64,000 nt of DNA from Dactylorhiza incarnata (Eukaryota > Streptophyta > Magnoliopsida > Asparagales > Orchidaceae): NCBI GenBank assembly GCA_033032865.1, contig JAWHQI010000522.1, positions 434,001-498,000 of the forward strand. The letters are read 5' to 3'. Below are positions 10,378 through 20,712 of this stretch, piece after piece; position 1 is the stretch's first letter, and each line of letters opens with the position of its first letter. The translations under genes and the position numbers were made by a program. Below the pieces are notes generated by a model. It made no database searches. It saw nothing but the letters and a program-made list of their open reading frames with translations, and was not told where the DNA came from.

Positions 10378-13300
10378 TTAAGAGAAGAAAAGCTTAAGAT
10401 CATCTCCGCTCCAAGAATGAGGCAACTCTTCTCCTTCATAAGTTTGGAGATGGTAAGCCCCATTTTTAAGCACATTCTTTACCACGAACGGCCCTGCCCA
10501 ATTTGGATTAAGCTTTCCAACTGAACCAGCTCTTGCCGCTGTATCTACTTTTTTCAAGACTAGATCTCCAACAGCGAATTCTTTGGTTCTTACATTTTTA
10601 TTGAACAACCTTGCCATTCTTCTTTTCACCTCTTCCTGTCTAATGATTGCAGTGTCTCTTAATTCCTCAATTAAATCAAGGTTGCATTTTAACTCTTCGT
10701 CATTTTCTTCCATCCACTCGATTTGATTTTGTTGTGCCAATAATACTCTTGGACTTTTCACTTCAAATTCTACCGGAATAAGGGCTTCGGAACCGTGTGA
10801 TAATTTGAACGGGGTTTCCCCAGTAGCTGAACTCGGAGTTGTTCTCAAGGCCCATAAGACGGAAGGTAGTTGTTCTGCCCAGTTGCCCCTAACGTTTTCT
10901 ACCTTCTTTTTCAAGAGATTTATGATGAGTTTGTTAGCGGCCTCTACCTGCCCATTGCTTCTAGGATGATGCACGGAAGCGAAACGTAGCTCAATGCCAA
11001 TTTGCTTGCAGAAACTAACAAGAGTTGAATTGTTGAACTGAGAACCATTATCCGTGATGATTGCCATTGGAATCCCGTGTCGACATACTATCTCTCCCCA
11101 AATAAAGTTTTTCACGACTTGAGTGGTAATTTTGGCCAATGCCTTTGCTTCTATCCACTTGCTGAAGTAGTCGATCATAACTACTATATGTCGACGTTGC
11201 CCGCTTGCCATAGGAAAAGGCCCAATCAAATCCATTCCCCAAACTGCAAATGGCCATGGAGTTGCTATTGACTTGAGCTGTTGAGCCGGCTGATTTTGGA
11301 GAGGAGCAAACTTCTGGCATTTTACACACTTCTTAGCAAATTTCTCCGCGTCCTTCCTCATCTGGGGCCAAAAGTAGCCTTGTCTCAGAATTCTTTTTTC
11401 CAATGTCCTGGCTCCAGAGTGACTTCCACATTCTCCAGAATGGACCTCCTGAAGGACCGTTGGAATCTCCTCCTCCGAAACACACCGTGCTAGTGGTGAA
11501 AGGAAAGTTCTCCTATAAAGCACTCCTGCAACAAGATAATAGTTAGCCACTTTCCGTTTAAACCTTTTCCTATCCTTTATTGAAGAATGGAGCTCTCCGG
11601 TTGAAAAATAAAGAACAAACGGATCCATCCAAGACTGATGTTGATCAATTTCCATGATCTCTCCTTCCTCAATTGCCGGGCGAAACAATTCTGAAGTTGT
11701 TCCCCCTGAAAGAAGCCCAAATTTTGCCAACTCATCTGCTTCCACATTCTCACCCCTTGGGATATGATTGATAATAAAGCTTTTGAACTTCCCAACCTCA
11801 ATTTTTACCAGAGTCAAATACTGCTTCAAGATACTATCCTTAGTCTCGAAAGTCCCATTTACTTGAGAAGCCATCACCAAAGAATCTGTGAAAACTTCGA
11901 CATCATCAATCCCCAATTCCCTGGCAAACTTGAGACCGGCTAGCAAAGCCTCATATTCCGCTTGATTGTTTGTCACTTGAAAATAGAACTTCAGCGCTTG
12001 ATTCAGCCTTACTCCATTTGGGTTGATTAAGATAACTCCTGCCCCGGAAGAATTTTTCCCTGAGGCTCCATCCACGAAGATTTTCCAGGCAAGGGGTACT
12101 CTGATCCCTTTCTGCGATTCAACTTCTTTAGCATCCACCATGAAGTCTGCTAATACTTGAGCTTTGATTGCTATCCTTGGAACATAAGATATGTCAAACT
12201 CACTGAGCTCAATTGCCCACTTTGCCAATCTGCCTGAATGCTCCGGCTTCTCCAAGACATTCTTTAATGGAAGATCAGTGACGACTAAAATCGAATGAGC
12301 TTGAAAATACGGTCTTAGTCTTCTTGCTGAAATTACAAGCATCAAAGCTAGCTTTTCTAGGATCGGGTAGCGAGTCTCCGCACTCTTCAGAATTCGACTT
12401 ACATAGTAAACTGGAAATTGTTTCTTTTTCTCTTCTCGGACCAAAACAGAGCTTATAGCATCGATGCCAACTCCCAAATAAAGAAAAAGATCTTCCCCTC
12501 CTCGCGGACTTTGGAGTAAAGGAATTGAAGTCAACTGCTTTTTAAGCTGATTGAAAGCATTATCACACTCTTGAGTCCATTCGAACCTGGCTCTTCCCCG
12601 GAGAGTCTTAAAAAACAGTGCACTTTTATCCCCTGACCGGGAGATGAATCGACTCAAGCCTGCCATTCTCCCTCCCAACTGTTGAACTTCTTTTGGGGTT
12701 CTGGGAGGTGGCATTTCCAAGATAGCTTTTACCTTGTCTGGATTTGGTTCTAGCCCTTCTGGGGTGAGGAGGTGACCCAAAAATTTACCTCTGTTTGCTC
12801 CGAAAACACACTTCAATGGATTCAACCTCATGTTGAAGGCTCGTAGGGTTGCAAAAGTTTCAGAGAGATCTTTGAGATGAGAGGAGAAAGATTTGCTTTT
12901 CACCAAGAGGTCATCGACATATACCTCAAGGTTTCTTGCCTTCTGATTTTTGAAAACTGTATCCATCATTTTTTGGTAAGTTGCTCCAGCATTTTTCAAC
13001 CCAAAAGGCATCACGAGATAACAGAAACAACCATCATTTGTGATAAACGAAGTGTGCGGTATATCGGGTTTATGCATCCTGATTTGATGATAACCTGAAA
13101 AAGCATCTAAAAAACTCATAAAAGAATAACCTACCGCAGAATCCACTAAAGAATCTATCTGAGGCAAGGGGTAGCAATCCTTGGGGCAAGCTTTATTGAG
13201 TTTAGTAAAATCGACACACATCCTCCACTTTCCACCTGGCTTGGTTACCATTACAACGTTCGACACCCACTCAGGATATTGGATCGGTTGGATGAACTTC

Positions 13301-16002
13301 GCCCTCAGGAGCTTTTCCACTTCCTCACGGATAGGTTGAGCCAGAGTGGTTGCAACAATCCTCTTCTTCTGCTGGATTGGGATGACATTTGGGCTGATGT
13401 TGAGGTGATGGCAAGCAACATCTGGATTCACTCCAGGCATGTCGTCTGCCGACCAAGCGAAGATATCTAAATTTTGCAGAAGACAAGAGATGAGCTGCCC
13501 CTTGTCAGCTTCAGATAATTCAGCGTTGATGGAGAGACCCTTGCCCTCATCTTCCTCGCTGATTTGGACCTTCTGGACTGCTTGGGCAGGTTCCAAGCGA
13601 ACTCCGTCTCTTGTATCCTCCTCAATTTCTTCTGTAACTGGAACTTGTTCAGGAGCTTCGATTAATTCAGCCATCATGATTTCTTGAGGAGAGGATACGA
13701 TCATGTTGACCGTTTTCACATAGCATTCCCTTGCCTTCCTTGGGTCGCTCCTGATTCGGTGTTGTTTGTCATTCAAGGCGAACTTCACCGCTTGATGGTA
13801 GGTTGAGACGATGGCTTGATAGGCATTTAGGAAGGGTCTTCCAAAGATGGCGTTGTAGCTACTGGGAGCGTCAACGACTATGAATCTGACCAACTTCACT
13901 ATCCCTCCCAGAACCACAGAAAGGGTGACGAGCCCTTCCACTTCTTTCTTTTCTCCTGAAAAACCATAGAGGGGGCCTTCAGTTGAAAGGAGAGTTTTAC
14001 CTGTCTTCAACGCCTCGAAGGCGGGTTTGAAGAGCACATTAACTGAACTTCCTGTATCTATTAGAATTTTTTCCACCGTATAATTTTCGATTACTGCTTT
14101 GATGACGACTGCATCATCAAAGGGATTCGCGGTCTGAGGAAGATCTTCATCTCCAAAAGTGACCGTCCCTCGAACCGGAGCCGAAGAGGTAGCAGCAACC
14201 TCTGACTGGTAAACCCTCTTCAGACTTGCTTTTCTCGAGGACTCCGGCCCTGTACCCCCATGGATGCAGAATAGGTTGCCCAAGGCACCTTCATCATTAG
14301 CGTCCACGCACTCGTTGGGAAAACCGATGTTACCCAGATGACCAACATCATCTACTTCCTCGCACTCCCAATGAACTTCTACTACCTCCTTGGCCTTGGA
14401 GGTTGAAGCTTTGGCAGAATCATTCTTTTGAATGAGATCGCGGAGCTTTCCCTCCTTTAATAGTTTCTCTAAAAATAAGCGGAGAGCTCTGCAATCCTCT
14501 GTCAAATGACCCCTATCTCTATGATACTCACAGTAGAGAGTAGGGTTTCTGGTTTTCGGATCAGAATTCAGCGGAGCTGGCCTCTTAAAAAAGGGCTGCT
14601 TCTGAAGGATTTGAAGCACTTCAATCATGGGAACACCAAAGTCTGTGAAGGACTCTTGGGATTCATTGTAAAATGAAGGAACGGGTAGAATAGGAGGTTG
14701 AGCATACTGGATCTGGTGGATGGGGGTGACTTGCGGAGCAGGAGTAGCGGGAGTTTGAGGAAATGAATTTTGAGGTGGGAAAGATTGATTACCTCGATTG
14801 AAGCGGTTGTTTCGGTAATTCTTACCTCTCGGGGCCGGAGGTGGAAGCTCTTGCCGAGGTTTCGAGGAAGATGCCGCAGGAAAGAATCCTGCAGAGCCTT
14901 TCTGAGTGGCTCTGTTGGTCAGATTGCTAACATAGGTGGGGTTGTTGATCTCCCCTTCTATGTAGCGATTGGCAATGCTGATTAGCTCCTGATAGGAGCT
15001 AGGCTCCTTGGTTGTGACTTTGAACTTCAGAGGACCCTCCTGCAGGCCGCTGATCAAAGCCACCATATAGAGCTCGGGATCCATGTCTCTGACTCCCAAG
15101 ATCTCCTTCTGAAAACGATCAACGAAATGCGCTGCAGTCTCGTTGTCTCCTTGCTTAATTTTGAAGAGGGTCGCAGGACCACTCTTCCTTTTCTTTGCGG
15201 TGGCGAACCTCAGGAGGAGCTCTTGCCTCAAGGCGGCAAAGCTTGGGATAGATTGACTTGGCAGCTTGTAGAACCATTCCATGGCTGACCCATCGAAGGA
15301 GGTAACCATCAGCTTGCACCTCACTCCATCTGAAATGGTCCTGAGGGCAACGGCCAATTCGAAAGCTTGGAGATGACACATCGGGTCGGTCTCTCCTGTA
15401 TACACAGGAAGACGGGGCTCTCTGAATCCATGAGGAATTGGATCCCGACGAATCTCATCAGTAAAGGGGGAAGGCTCCCCAAAAACAGAAGGCCCTGGAG
15501 GAAGAAAAGGAGCTGGAGGATCTTGAGGGTAAGCAAACCCTTCTTCGAAATTCAAAGTCTGAGCCGGAGGCCCCTGGGCTGCGGCTCGGAAAGAATTACG
15601 ACGGGCGGCGAACTCCTCATGCTGAGATCGCTGAGGAGCTGCGGGCTGAAAAACGGGATGATTGCTAGGGTGACCGCTTGCCATGCGGTCAGGGGTCGCG
15701 AGCTGGGGGGTCTGAGGAAGGATCTTCTGGGAGATCGCGGCCAGAACCTGGTTCATGGCCTCGATCTGCTTCGCGGACTCCTGCTGGGTCCGGACAACTT
15801 CCTCTCGATCTCGAGCGGCCTCCTGCTGAGACCGCGCGATCTCTTGCTGCACAGCGGCAGCGTCCTGCCTGGCTCGGGCGGCCTCGCGGAGAGCCTGCTC
15901 AACGCGAAGCTCAAAACGGCGCTCCATCGCTTCTAACGGATTGTGATCGGAAGGGTGAACACTGGGAGACCGCAAAGGACGACCCCTACGGCGATCAGCC
16001 AT
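10378..16002 (-). CDS. Element C gag-pol polyprotein (Tat-type Ty3/gypsy)
   Basis: One uninterrupted frame. The frame opens at 16029, but the ATG at 16002 (MADRRRG) is likelier, because 16029 lies where the PBS should be. Numbered from 16029: a coiled coil at 45-95; the gag core at about 205-365; an unusual CEYHRDRGHLTEDC zinc-binding motif near 500; protease IDTGSS at 657; reverse transcriptase at about 885-1060 with YVDD at 1037; a first RNase H at about 1140-1285; a second, archaeal-type RNase H at 1316-1435 (FVDGASG, NNQAEYEAL, TDS); and integrase from about 1530, with HSGECGSHSG...CVKCQKF and the acidic triad around GMDLIGP, ITDNGSQF and SNGQVEAANK. It supplies all functions for copying and integration. 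A tRNA PBS is not obvious right behind the LTR. Confidence 0.95.
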   Translation of the reverse strand: MADRRRGRPLRSPSVHPSDHNPLEAMERRFELRVEQALREAARARQDAAAVQQEIARSQQEAARDREEVVRTQQESAKQIEAMNQVLAAISQKILPQTPQLATPDRMASGHPSNHPVFQPAAPQRSQHEEFAARRNSFRAAAQGPPAQTLNFEEGFAYPQDPPAPFLPPGPSVFGEPSPFTDEIRRDPIPHGFREPRLPVYTGETDPMCHLQAFELAVALRTISDGVRCKLMVTSFDGSAMEWFYKLPSQSIPSFAALRQELLLRFATAKKRKSGPATLFKIKQGDNETAAHFVDRFQKEILGVRDMDPELYMVALISGLQEGPLKFKVTTKEPSSYQELISIANRYIEGEINNPTYVSNLTNRATQKGSAGFFPAASSSKPRQELPPPAPRGKNYRNNRFNRGNQSFPPQNSFPQTPATPAPQVTPIHQIQYAQPPILPVPSFYNESQESFTDFGVPMIEVLQILQKQPFFKRPAPLNSDPKTRNPTLYCEYHRDRGHLTEDCRALRLFLEKLLKEGKLRDLIQKNDSAKASTSKAKEVVEVHWECEEVDDVGHLGNIGFPNECVDANDEGALGNLFCIHGGTGPESSRKASLKRVYQSEVAATSSAPVRGTVTFGDEDLPQTANPFDDAVVIKAVIENYTVEKILIDTGSSVNVLFKPAFEALKTGKTLLSTEGPLYGFSGEKKEVEGLVTLSVVLGGIVKLVRFIVVDAPSSYNAIFGRPFLNAYQAIVSTYHQAVKFALNDKQHRIRSDPRKARECYVKTVNMIVSSPQEIMMAELIEAPEQVPVTEEIEEDTRDGVRLEPAQAVQKVQISEEDEGKGLSINAELSEADKGQLISCLLQNLDIFAWSADDMPGVNPDVACHHLNISPNVIPIQQKKRIVATTLAQPIREEVEKLLRAKFIQPIQYPEWVSNVVMVTKPGGKWRMCVDFTKLNKACPKDCYPLPQIDSLVDSAVGYSFMSFLDAFSGYHQIRMHKPDIPHTSFITNDGCFCYLVMPFGLKNAGATYQKMMDTVFKNQKARNLEVYVDDLLVKSKSFSSHLKDLSETFATLRAFNMRLNPLKCVFGANRGKFLGHLLTPEGLEPNPDKVKAILEMPPPRTPKEVQQLGGRMAGLSRFISRSGDKSALFFKTLRGRARFEWTQECDNAFNQLKKQLTSIPLLQSPRGGEDLFLYLGVGIDAISSVLVREEKKKQFPVYYVSRILKSAETRYPILEKLALMLVISARRLRPYFQAHSILVVTDLPLKNVLEKPEHSGRLAKWAIELSEFDISYVPRIAIKAQVLADFMVDAKEVESQKGIRVPLAWKIFVDGASGKNSSGAGVILINPNGVRLNQALKFYFQVTNNQAEYEALLAGLKFARELGIDDVEVFTDSLVMASQVNGTFETKDSILKQYLTLVKIEVGKFKSFIINHIPRGENVEADELAKFGLLSGGTTSELFRPAIEEGEIMEIDQHQSWMDPFVLYFSTGELHSSIKDRKRFKRKVANYYLVAGVLYRRTFLSPLARCVSEEEIPTVLQEVHSGECGSHSGARTLEKRILRQGYFWPQMRKDAEKFAKKCVKCQKFAPLQNQPAQQLKSIATPWPFAVWGMDLIGPFPMASGQRRHIVVMIDYFSKWIEAKALAKITTQVVKNFIWGEIVCRHGIPMAIITDNGSQFNNSTLVSFCKQIGIELRFASVHHPRSNGQVEAANKLIINLLKKKVENVRGNWAEQLPSVLWALRTTPSSATGETPFKLSHGSEALIPVEFEVKSPRVLLAQQNQIEWMEENDEELKCNLDLIEELRDTAIIRQEEVKRRMARLFNKNVRTKEFAVGDLVLKKVDTAARAGSVGKLNPNWAGPFVVKNVLKNGAYHLQTYEGEELPHSWSGDDLKLFFS

Positions 16003-16057
16003 CTTGAAAGTCTGAATTTCACCTAACACTTCGAATCTGAAGGTCGCGTGTTCGTTC

Positions 16058-16542
16058 TGTTGGTGCCAAAAATGGTACCTCCAAAATTCACACTAAAGAG
16101 GGTGGGAGAAAACTGCGAAGTGTAGGTTACTGAGACAGAAGATGCTGAGGCAAAAGGAAAACGATCACAAAAAGGCGATCACGAAGAAATGAGACCGCTT
16201 ACACAGGTTGTAAGCTGAAGCCCCGGAGCCAAAAAGTCCTTTTTCCTGGTACCCCTACCCCTCTATTTATAGACGAGGGGGCTGCCCAAACGGGCAGAAC
16301 TAAAAACTACGGGCTGCCCGGGATACAGGAGAGCCAGGGCAGGGAGAAGGGGTGCAGATAACAAAAAATAAGAAAAACAAGTAGACCGCTCAAACTAGCG
16401 GTCTCGCACTGCTCTGACCGCTTGACTCTTAGAAACTCTTAATTGAGAAAGCAGCTGGCGATCCGGGCGGTCGCACAAAAGGAGACCGCTGAGATCGGGA
16501 AAAAGCGCCATGAGAGGAGGTCGCGGGCTTTCTGGGCAAACA
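16058..16542 (-). repeat. Element C 5' LTR
   Basis: 485 bp, identical on reading to the copy at 4089-4573. The minus-strand TATA box (tctataaatagagg) lies at about 16261-16273 and would start the genomic RNA. It is followed by TSD ATTAC at 16543-16547. Confidence 0.95.
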
Positions 16543-16836
16543 ATTACTACAATGTTACTTTAATTCACAATTTCAAAACATACCAAACATTGTAGAAAGC
16601 ATGCTAGGTTATCTAGTGCATTTCATAAATAAAGAGTAGTATATAATTAGCATTAGGATCCAATACTCATGAGAAGAAGTGTTATGGAAGATAATGATGT
16701 GCATAAAAGTGTATTTTGAATAGAGTAAACAAATGTTTTAATCAAAAATACAAGTAATATGTAAAGTAAAGAGCACAATAAAACACAAATAATTTTACTT
16801 CCACTCACTTCATTGCACAAAAAAAATGTACAACTG

Positions 16837-17077
16837 CCAAGGTGCTTTGCACACACAATGCTAATCAAGACTTATCAGGGTGCAAAGTAGTGCTTGGGGG
16901 ATCACATAGTTTTATTCTTCAAGATTGATTTTTATTGTGATCTGGTGTACTTAAGAATAAGTGGTTTTTATTTTGAAAGAAAGTTATGGTTTGCACAAGA
17001 TACTTTATTATTCTTTCCAAGGTGCTCAACCTCACAACGCTTATTAAGACTTATCAGGAGGTTCAAGTAGTGCTTGG
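16837..17077. repeat. Two 61-nt hairpin units with covarying stems
   Basis: Units 16837-16897 and 17017-17077 are each 61 nt. Both start CCAAGGTGCT, share the loop text AAGACTTATCAG and end AAGTAGTGCTTGG. The outer stem CCAAG/CTTGG is constant. The inner stem is TTTGCAC/GTGCAAA in the first unit and AACCT/AGGTT in the second, so both arms changed together while loop and bulges were kept. This is what a structured RNA or DNA cruciform under selection would show. No known RNA family was recognised. Confidence 0.6.
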
Positions 17078-17599
17078 TGGAGTTATCTTTGTCACTTTAT
17101 TTTATGATTTTGTTTTGTACAAAGTTCTCTGAATACACTTGTTTTGCAAACCAATATAGTTTATGAAAAAGATAACCACTTTTCTTAACTTTTAATAGTG
17201 CAAATAAAGGTTGTGTAGGTAAGATACTTGTGCAATTTTAATTCATTGTACTAGTACAAAACATACACAAATATTCTTAGATTAAACACATAAGTAGACA
17301 ATGCCAAAATAAGTGAGTGAATTGCGATCATTATCAAACATAAAACATTACTCATACTTAGAGGCATGCTACGCATAGTTCTACACAACTTTTTCATTAT
17401 AATTTATGCACATATTAATAGATGTATCAAAGCATGATGAAGGCAATGCTCAAAGTAGTTTGAAAAGATAAATTGCAACATTATAGAAGTTCTAAATAAT
17501 AGATTAAATCATGCTTGATTTTCAATGAAGTTCATACAATATTTTTGATATTTTTAAAGAGTAATTTTTATTTAAAGTTTGAACTCATAAAATTGATCT

Positions 17600-17672
17600 T
17601 GGACTTCCCGAGGGCTACCTTGTGAGAGGTTCGCCCGGTACTAGGTGATATGATGGGATGATAGCCCAAATC
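17600..17672 (-). repeat. Fragment similar to the leader of element H
   Basis: Read on the minus strand, this stretch (gatttgggctatcatcccat and onward, with cctagtaccg and ctcgggaa further on) resembles 53610-53690 in element H, which lies about 90 bp behind the Athila-type PBS. B is copia-like and H is gypsy, so the shared piece was not expected. Confidence 0.55.
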
Positions 17673-18019
17673 ACCCTTTCGCAAGATACATAGAAAAGTT
17701 AAGAAGAATAATTTTGATACTTGTATTTGTTTTGTTTTATATTTTTGTAGTTGATTTTTACAAATAAAAACTTATTTTTGTAATTTTTTCTTTTGCAATT
17801 TTTGTATTTGATTTTTGCATAAAGTTGAACTTTAAACAAAGGAAATAACACAAGCGAAAAAACAAAACATATTTTTTGTAATTTGGTTGTTGTAGTTTTG
17901 TATTTGATTTTTCAAAAAATAAAGAAACACAGAAGTGCAAAAACTAAGTAGAAAATATAGATCAAAATATTTTTAGGAATTTTTAGAAATTTTAAAACCA
18001 CAGAAATTCGAAACTCGAC

Positions 18020-18037
18020 GCTAGCGCCGGCGCTAGC
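18020..18037. repeat. Perfect 18-bp palindrome GCTAGCGCCGGCGCTAGC
   Basis: This is the perfect form of the imperfect word gctaccgccggcgctagc that fills both LTRs of element B. It sits in the internal region in an otherwise AT-rich setting and is followed by another gctagcgc. Confidence 0.85.
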
Positions 18038-19182
18038 GCTAGCGCGGGAAACAGTAAGTGATTTTTTAGGGTTTTGAAAATTTTGATACTTGAACTTGAT
18101 TAGGTGTCCCAATAGTAGTTCCATGCTGAAGTTGCAGATTTTTAGGAGATGTTTTGGATGGTCCAAATTGCATGAAACGTTAGCGATTTCAAAATAATCA
18201 TTGCATGAGATATATTTACTTATGTTTTCATTTTGACTTTTCTAAAGACTTGTGCTTATAACTTAAAAAAAATAGGAAATGAAAACCCAAGATATCATGT
18301 TTGAACAAATCAAATATGCATGATTTTAGAGATTAACAATAATGTTCATGCACAATCATACTATGGATAAGCCATAGATGAGAATACCCAGCCTGTATAT
18401 CTTAGTAAACAAATAAAGCCTAACATAGACACAAATATTCTTTAGGTGGCAATGTTAGAATGATAAATTTGAGATTAATGTTATACCAAGTTTTGATTGT
18501 GTTTCAACTTAGAGACCTATAATGGAGTGACAATTCTATTTAATTTGATATCAAAAATGATTCAAATGTCTAAACTAGAAATAAATCACAATACACACAT
18601 AATATACCTACCACAGTAAGCAATTATAATACCAATTGTCATTATATAAAATGTGATAGATGATTCTTGATATGAATTATGATTTTAGAAAGTTTTAGCA
18701 AAAGATATCAATAGATCATGGTGGTGCGTATGGCATCAATATTTATGACAATTAATCTTTCAATATGTCTTATGTGTTTTTCTTTTTAATTTAGATAAAT
18801 ATCTCATAGCAAATTCAGAATTTTATCCACTTGTTGGTGAAGGCTAAAAAATCTAGTAACGGGATTTAATTTGAAATATCTTATAGCAAATTTAGAGTTT
18901 GATTCATATGGATAATATAAGATATTTAGAAGCAATGAATATAATAATAAAAGATAGATCATCAAAATATGATTTTGAATTTTGATCAATTTGTTTTATA
19001 AAACCATATTAATCTTGTAAGAGATAAGATCATATTTTCAAAATTGTATAGGATGACCATGACATGATAGTTCAAAAGAAATAAGAAAAATAAGAAAAAT
19101 TAAAAGACATGAAAGCATATCATGAAGTAGAACTTTGTATATTTCATTTTGAAAGGATTCTACTTCATGCAATTGATGATGC

Positions 19183-20664
19183 CTAATGGATAAGAGATTT
19201 AGGTATCCAAAGAGGACCATGAGTGATGGTTCCTTTGGGTACCCAAATGCATCGTGATAATTTTTGTGAAGACAAAGATGAATGAGTCCTTTCATGTGAA
19301 GTGAATGTTTCATTTTTAATTTTAGGCCTCCATTCAAACCTTGGTTTAATGTTATTCTTATTCATCAAATTTCCATTGAGATTATCTTTATATTGATGAT
19401 TATGATTGTAATGATTATTAAAAGTGTTGTTCATAGGAAATTTGTGAGCATTTAATTTTATGTTGGGAGAAGGTTGATGTTGTAAATGATAGTAATGATT
19501 GTATTTTGGAATTTCATTTTCAATCTTTTGAGGTTTGTTATTTCTATTGCTTGGCTTGTTCAACTTATAAGAAATCATATTCAACTTGCTTTTGGATTTT
19601 GCATTATTTTGAGATTGTATGTTTTGAGAGTTTTTCTTTATGATTTCCTTAAGCAAGTTGATTTTAGTTTTTAATTCATTATTTTTAATCATTATATTAT
19701 GTCTAGCTTTATTATAAGCGATTGTGCTATTTTTAAGAATGGAAACAATTGAATCAATATGATCTTGATAGTTGTTTCTATATTCATCAAATGTTTCATC
19801 CATCTCTTTAATTTCAATTTTATATTCTTTACACTTAGCACAATCATTTATCAAAGATGAATTTTCTAAACATAATTTTTCATTTTGTTCTTTTACTAAA
19901 ATAAAATCCTTTTCAAGTTTCTTGTGCTTTTCTTTTAATTCATTATATTCTACACAAGTTGTGGTGTTTTCTACTAAGGAGCAATGTGTAGAACTAGATA
20001 AATTTGATTTTTCATTAATTTTTGCCTTTAAATTTTTATTTTCTAAGCGCAAATGTTTATTAGCATTTTTTAATTTCTTAATTTTGCGCTTTGTAGTTTG
20101 AAGCAATTGTAATGAAGAGATGGAAGTACAAAAGATGGAATTTGATTTCCTTACATTGCTTTCGGGAGAGGCACAATTTGAACATATCGTTTCTTTGACA
20201 TCTTTTTGGCACTCCTCTTCCGAACACAATACTTCTTCTCTTCTATTAGATGTGTGGCTCCATTGATCCGTCATGAGGAGGGCATTCTTGAAGAGTTGTG
20301 CATGCTTGGGTATTCTCCGGTTCTTGCGATTGTTCCATACCTGTAGAATCATAAATTTCTTCAAGAAAATGCCATACTTTATATGCACTTGAAAAACAAT
20401 ATATTAATTTGAAATTTTCATTTGATAGACCGCAAAATAAATAGTGTTTATCTTTTGCATTTAATTGAAGTTCTTTTTTATTTGATTCATTTGCGGGTCT
20501 TGCTATTGCTAAATCCAAACTTCGATGTCTAAAGTTTTAATAAATTTTTCAATTAAGATTTTCCATCCTTTATAATTTGTCCCTTCAAATAAAGGTGGTG
20601 CAAGTGATTTTTCCTCTTCACAAAAATTTTCCCCACTAGTTGAAGCGAGATCATGAGACGCCAT
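19183..20664 (-). pseudogene. Element B copia-type gag, decayed
   Basis: The start is the ATG at 20664 (MASHDLASTSG). The frame runs through APPLFEGTNYKGWKI, a copia gag (UBN2-type) N-terminus, then shifts near 20515. It continues in 20518-20246 (LSNENFKLIYCFSSAYKVWHFLEEIYDSTG, the UBN2 core). After another shift a 401-codon frame (20388-19183) follows, rich in K, N and E, with long coiled coils and two Cys pairs. No protease, integrase or reverse transcriptase follows. Gag would form the particle; here it is broken by at least two frameshifts. Confidence 0.7.
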
Positions 20665-20698
20665 TATTCTCGGTTGTTAAGCCGATTGGAATAAAACC

Positions 20699-20710
20699 GC
20701 TCTGATACCA
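20699..20710 (-). promoter_or_regulatory. Primer-binding site of element B
   Basis: The minus strand reads tggtatcagagc two bases inside the 5' LTR. This is complementary to the 3' end of initiator tRNA-Met, the usual primer of plant copia elements. It fixes the orientation of B. Confidence 0.9.
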
Positions 20711-20712
20711 CT

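Larger units (their letters stand above)
4089..16542 (-). mobile_element. Element C: intact Tat-type gypsy element with antisense genes
   Basis: Two 485-bp LTRs that I read as identical flank 11.5 kb of internal sequence. The TSD ATTAC is at 4084-4088 and 16543-16547. On the minus strand one frame encodes gag, protease, reverse transcriptase, two RNase H domains and integrase without a stop. The second RNase H is the hallmark of the Tat lineage. Between pol and the 3' LTR, the plus strand carries two genes with introns, a known kind of extra ORF in Tat elements. Identical LTRs and complete frames mean a very recent insertion that could still be competent. Confidence 0.95.
16548..19182 (-). 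other. Element B internal non-coding region, right part
   Basis: Strongly AT-rich, with no supported gene. It contains the paired hairpin units at 16837-17077, a GC island at 17600-17672, and an 18-bp palindrome at 18020-18037. Several short frames here are not conserved. The sequence between gag and the 3' LTR replaces the pol region expected in an autonomous copia. Confidence 0.65.

Noticed and set aside
18804..18989. Small membrane-protein-like frame in AT-rich DNA
   Set aside because: Its hydrophobic look follows from A+T content. No conservation or promoter was seen.
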